Under the pieces are notes generated by a model that made no database searches, was not told the DNA's origin, and saw only the letters and a list, made by a program, of their open reading frames with translations. A stretch of 7,381 bases of DNA from JBMNTQ01 sp050945815. GTDB lineage: Bacteria; Bacillota; Clostridia; Christensenellales; JBMNTQ01. The stretch covers positions 1-7,381 of the forward strand of contig JBMNTQ010000103.1 in NCBI GenBank assembly GCA_050945815.1. The letters are read 5' to 3'. Shown here piece by piece: positions 7,165 to 7,381 of the stretch. Every line of letters begins with the position of its first letter. Within the stretch, counting starts at the first letter, position 1. The position numbers and the translations under genes were made by a program.

Positions 7165-7295
7165 TTAATAACTCCTTTTAACCCCTACAAAGAAAAAAGC
7201 CTTTCATCATCAGAATTGGCAAGCCATCTCCAATTTACAGAAAGACCCGTTTTGACGCTATAAAGTATAGAAAAATTCCAACAAATTATAAAGTG

Positions 7296-7321
7296 AAAAC
7301 CACCAGTTTACTGGTGGTTTT
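7296..7321. terminator. Rho-independent terminator, probably bidirectional
   Basis: AAAACCACCAG (7296-7306) and CTGGTGGTTTT (7311-7321) form a perfect 11-bp stem around a TTTA loop. The outer A and T runs give a short U-tract on either strand. It can end the operon on the plus strand. On the minus strand it lies five bases past a possible stop codon at 7327-7329, so it may instead, or also, serve a convergent gene. Confidence 0.8.
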
Positions 7322-7326
7322 GATTG

Positions 7327-7380
7327 TCACTCTTCTATAATACGCAATATGCCATTCATTGTTGAGAAATTTGGGCAATA
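7327..7380 (-). CDS. Possible 3' end of a convergent gene
   Basis: Read on the minus strand from the window edge, one frame gives YCPNFSTMNGILRIIEE and then a TGA (7329 to 7327). The stop is five bases before the perfect terminator hairpin, the spacing expected for a real gene end. Only 17 codons are visible, no family can be named, and a frame this short is often open by chance, so this is a weak call resting mainly on the terminator position. Confidence 0.25.
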   Translation of the reverse strand, partial: YCPNFSTMNGILRIIEE

Positions 7381-7381
7381 T

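Larger units (their letters stand above)
7067..7381. other. Non-coding downstream region
   Basis: No plus-strand gene with a start and ribosome binding site is visible here. The stretch holds a bulged GC-rich hairpin (7137-7164), an A/T-rich part (7260-7295), a strong terminator hairpin (7296-7321) and perhaps the last codons of a convergent minus-strand gene. It marks the end of the operon. Confidence 0.6.

Noticed and set aside
7050..7184. Minus-strand frame with protein-like composition (includes IIVDDPPLG)
   Set aside because: It is closed by stops on both sides, has no start next to the AAAGGAG at 7173-7179, and much of it is the hairpin sequence; no family is recognised. It could be a gene remnant but cannot be supported.
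7336..7341. TATAAT, a perfect -10-like hexamer
   Set aside because: No -35-like hexamer is at a 16-18 base distance (the matching stretch is inside the terminator arm), and the surrounding DNA is A/T-rich.
7286..7381. Second minus-strand frame open from the window edge (31 codons, includes EWHIAYYRR)
   Set aside because: It would run through the terminator hairpin, which a real gene end should precede; no family could be named.
1..7381. tRNA, rRNA, CRISPR arrays, complete insertion sequences, riboswitches
   Set aside because: No repeat-spacer pattern, transposase gene, cloverleaf or known leader was seen on either strand; the operon is almost wholly coding.

Overview
The window holds one tightly packed plus-strand operon for making and trimming an extracellular beta-glucan, most likely cellulose. 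The source looks like a low-to-middle-GC Gram-positive bacterium, probably a member of the Clostridia. Evidence for this is the strong AGGAGG-type ribosome binding sites, a TTG start, single-membrane-style anchors in place of outer-membrane parts, and protein families most often seen together in Firmicutes. This taxonomic call is an inference from sequence style, not from a marker gene.

Layout from left to right: (1) positions 5-415 encode the C-terminal part of a VTC (polyphosphate polymerase-like) domain protein, whose frame is closed by a TGA at 2-4, so it is frameshifted or truncated at the 5' side; (2) 430-1116, a DUF4956 membrane protein; (3) 1113-2750, a CotH kinase-family protein anchored at both ends; (4) 2784-5078, a BcsA-type family-2 glycosyltransferase with a c-di-GMP-type PilZ domain and what looks like a second, degenerate PilZ domain; (5) 5095-6234, a membrane-tethered GH5 (subfamily 2-like) endoglucanase with a coiled-coil stalk; (6) 6236-7066, a membrane-anchored ComEC-like metallo-beta-lactamase-fold protein. 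Spacings run from a 4-base overlap to 33 bases, with no internal promoter or terminator seen, so co-transcription is likely. The 315 bases after the last gene hold no plus-strand gene. They contain a bulged hairpin (7137-7164), a perfect 11-bp terminator hairpin (7296-7321), and possibly the last codons of a convergent minus-strand gene.

How they may work together: the BcsA-like enzyme polymerises UDP-glucose and extrudes the chain under c-di-GMP control. The GH5 enzyme, held outside the membrane, edits the chain, as BcsZ does in Gram-negative bacteria and CcsZ does in the clostridial cellulose system. The VTC, DUF4956 and CotH proteins form a recurring trio of unproven joint function. Their fusion to a synthase/cellulase module suggests an extracytoplasmic phosphate-linked or structural role in polymer assembly. 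No BcsB-like partner is visible; the CotH protein, with its large outer domain and C-terminal membrane helix, occupies that place. The outward-facing metallohydrolase is the least explained member.
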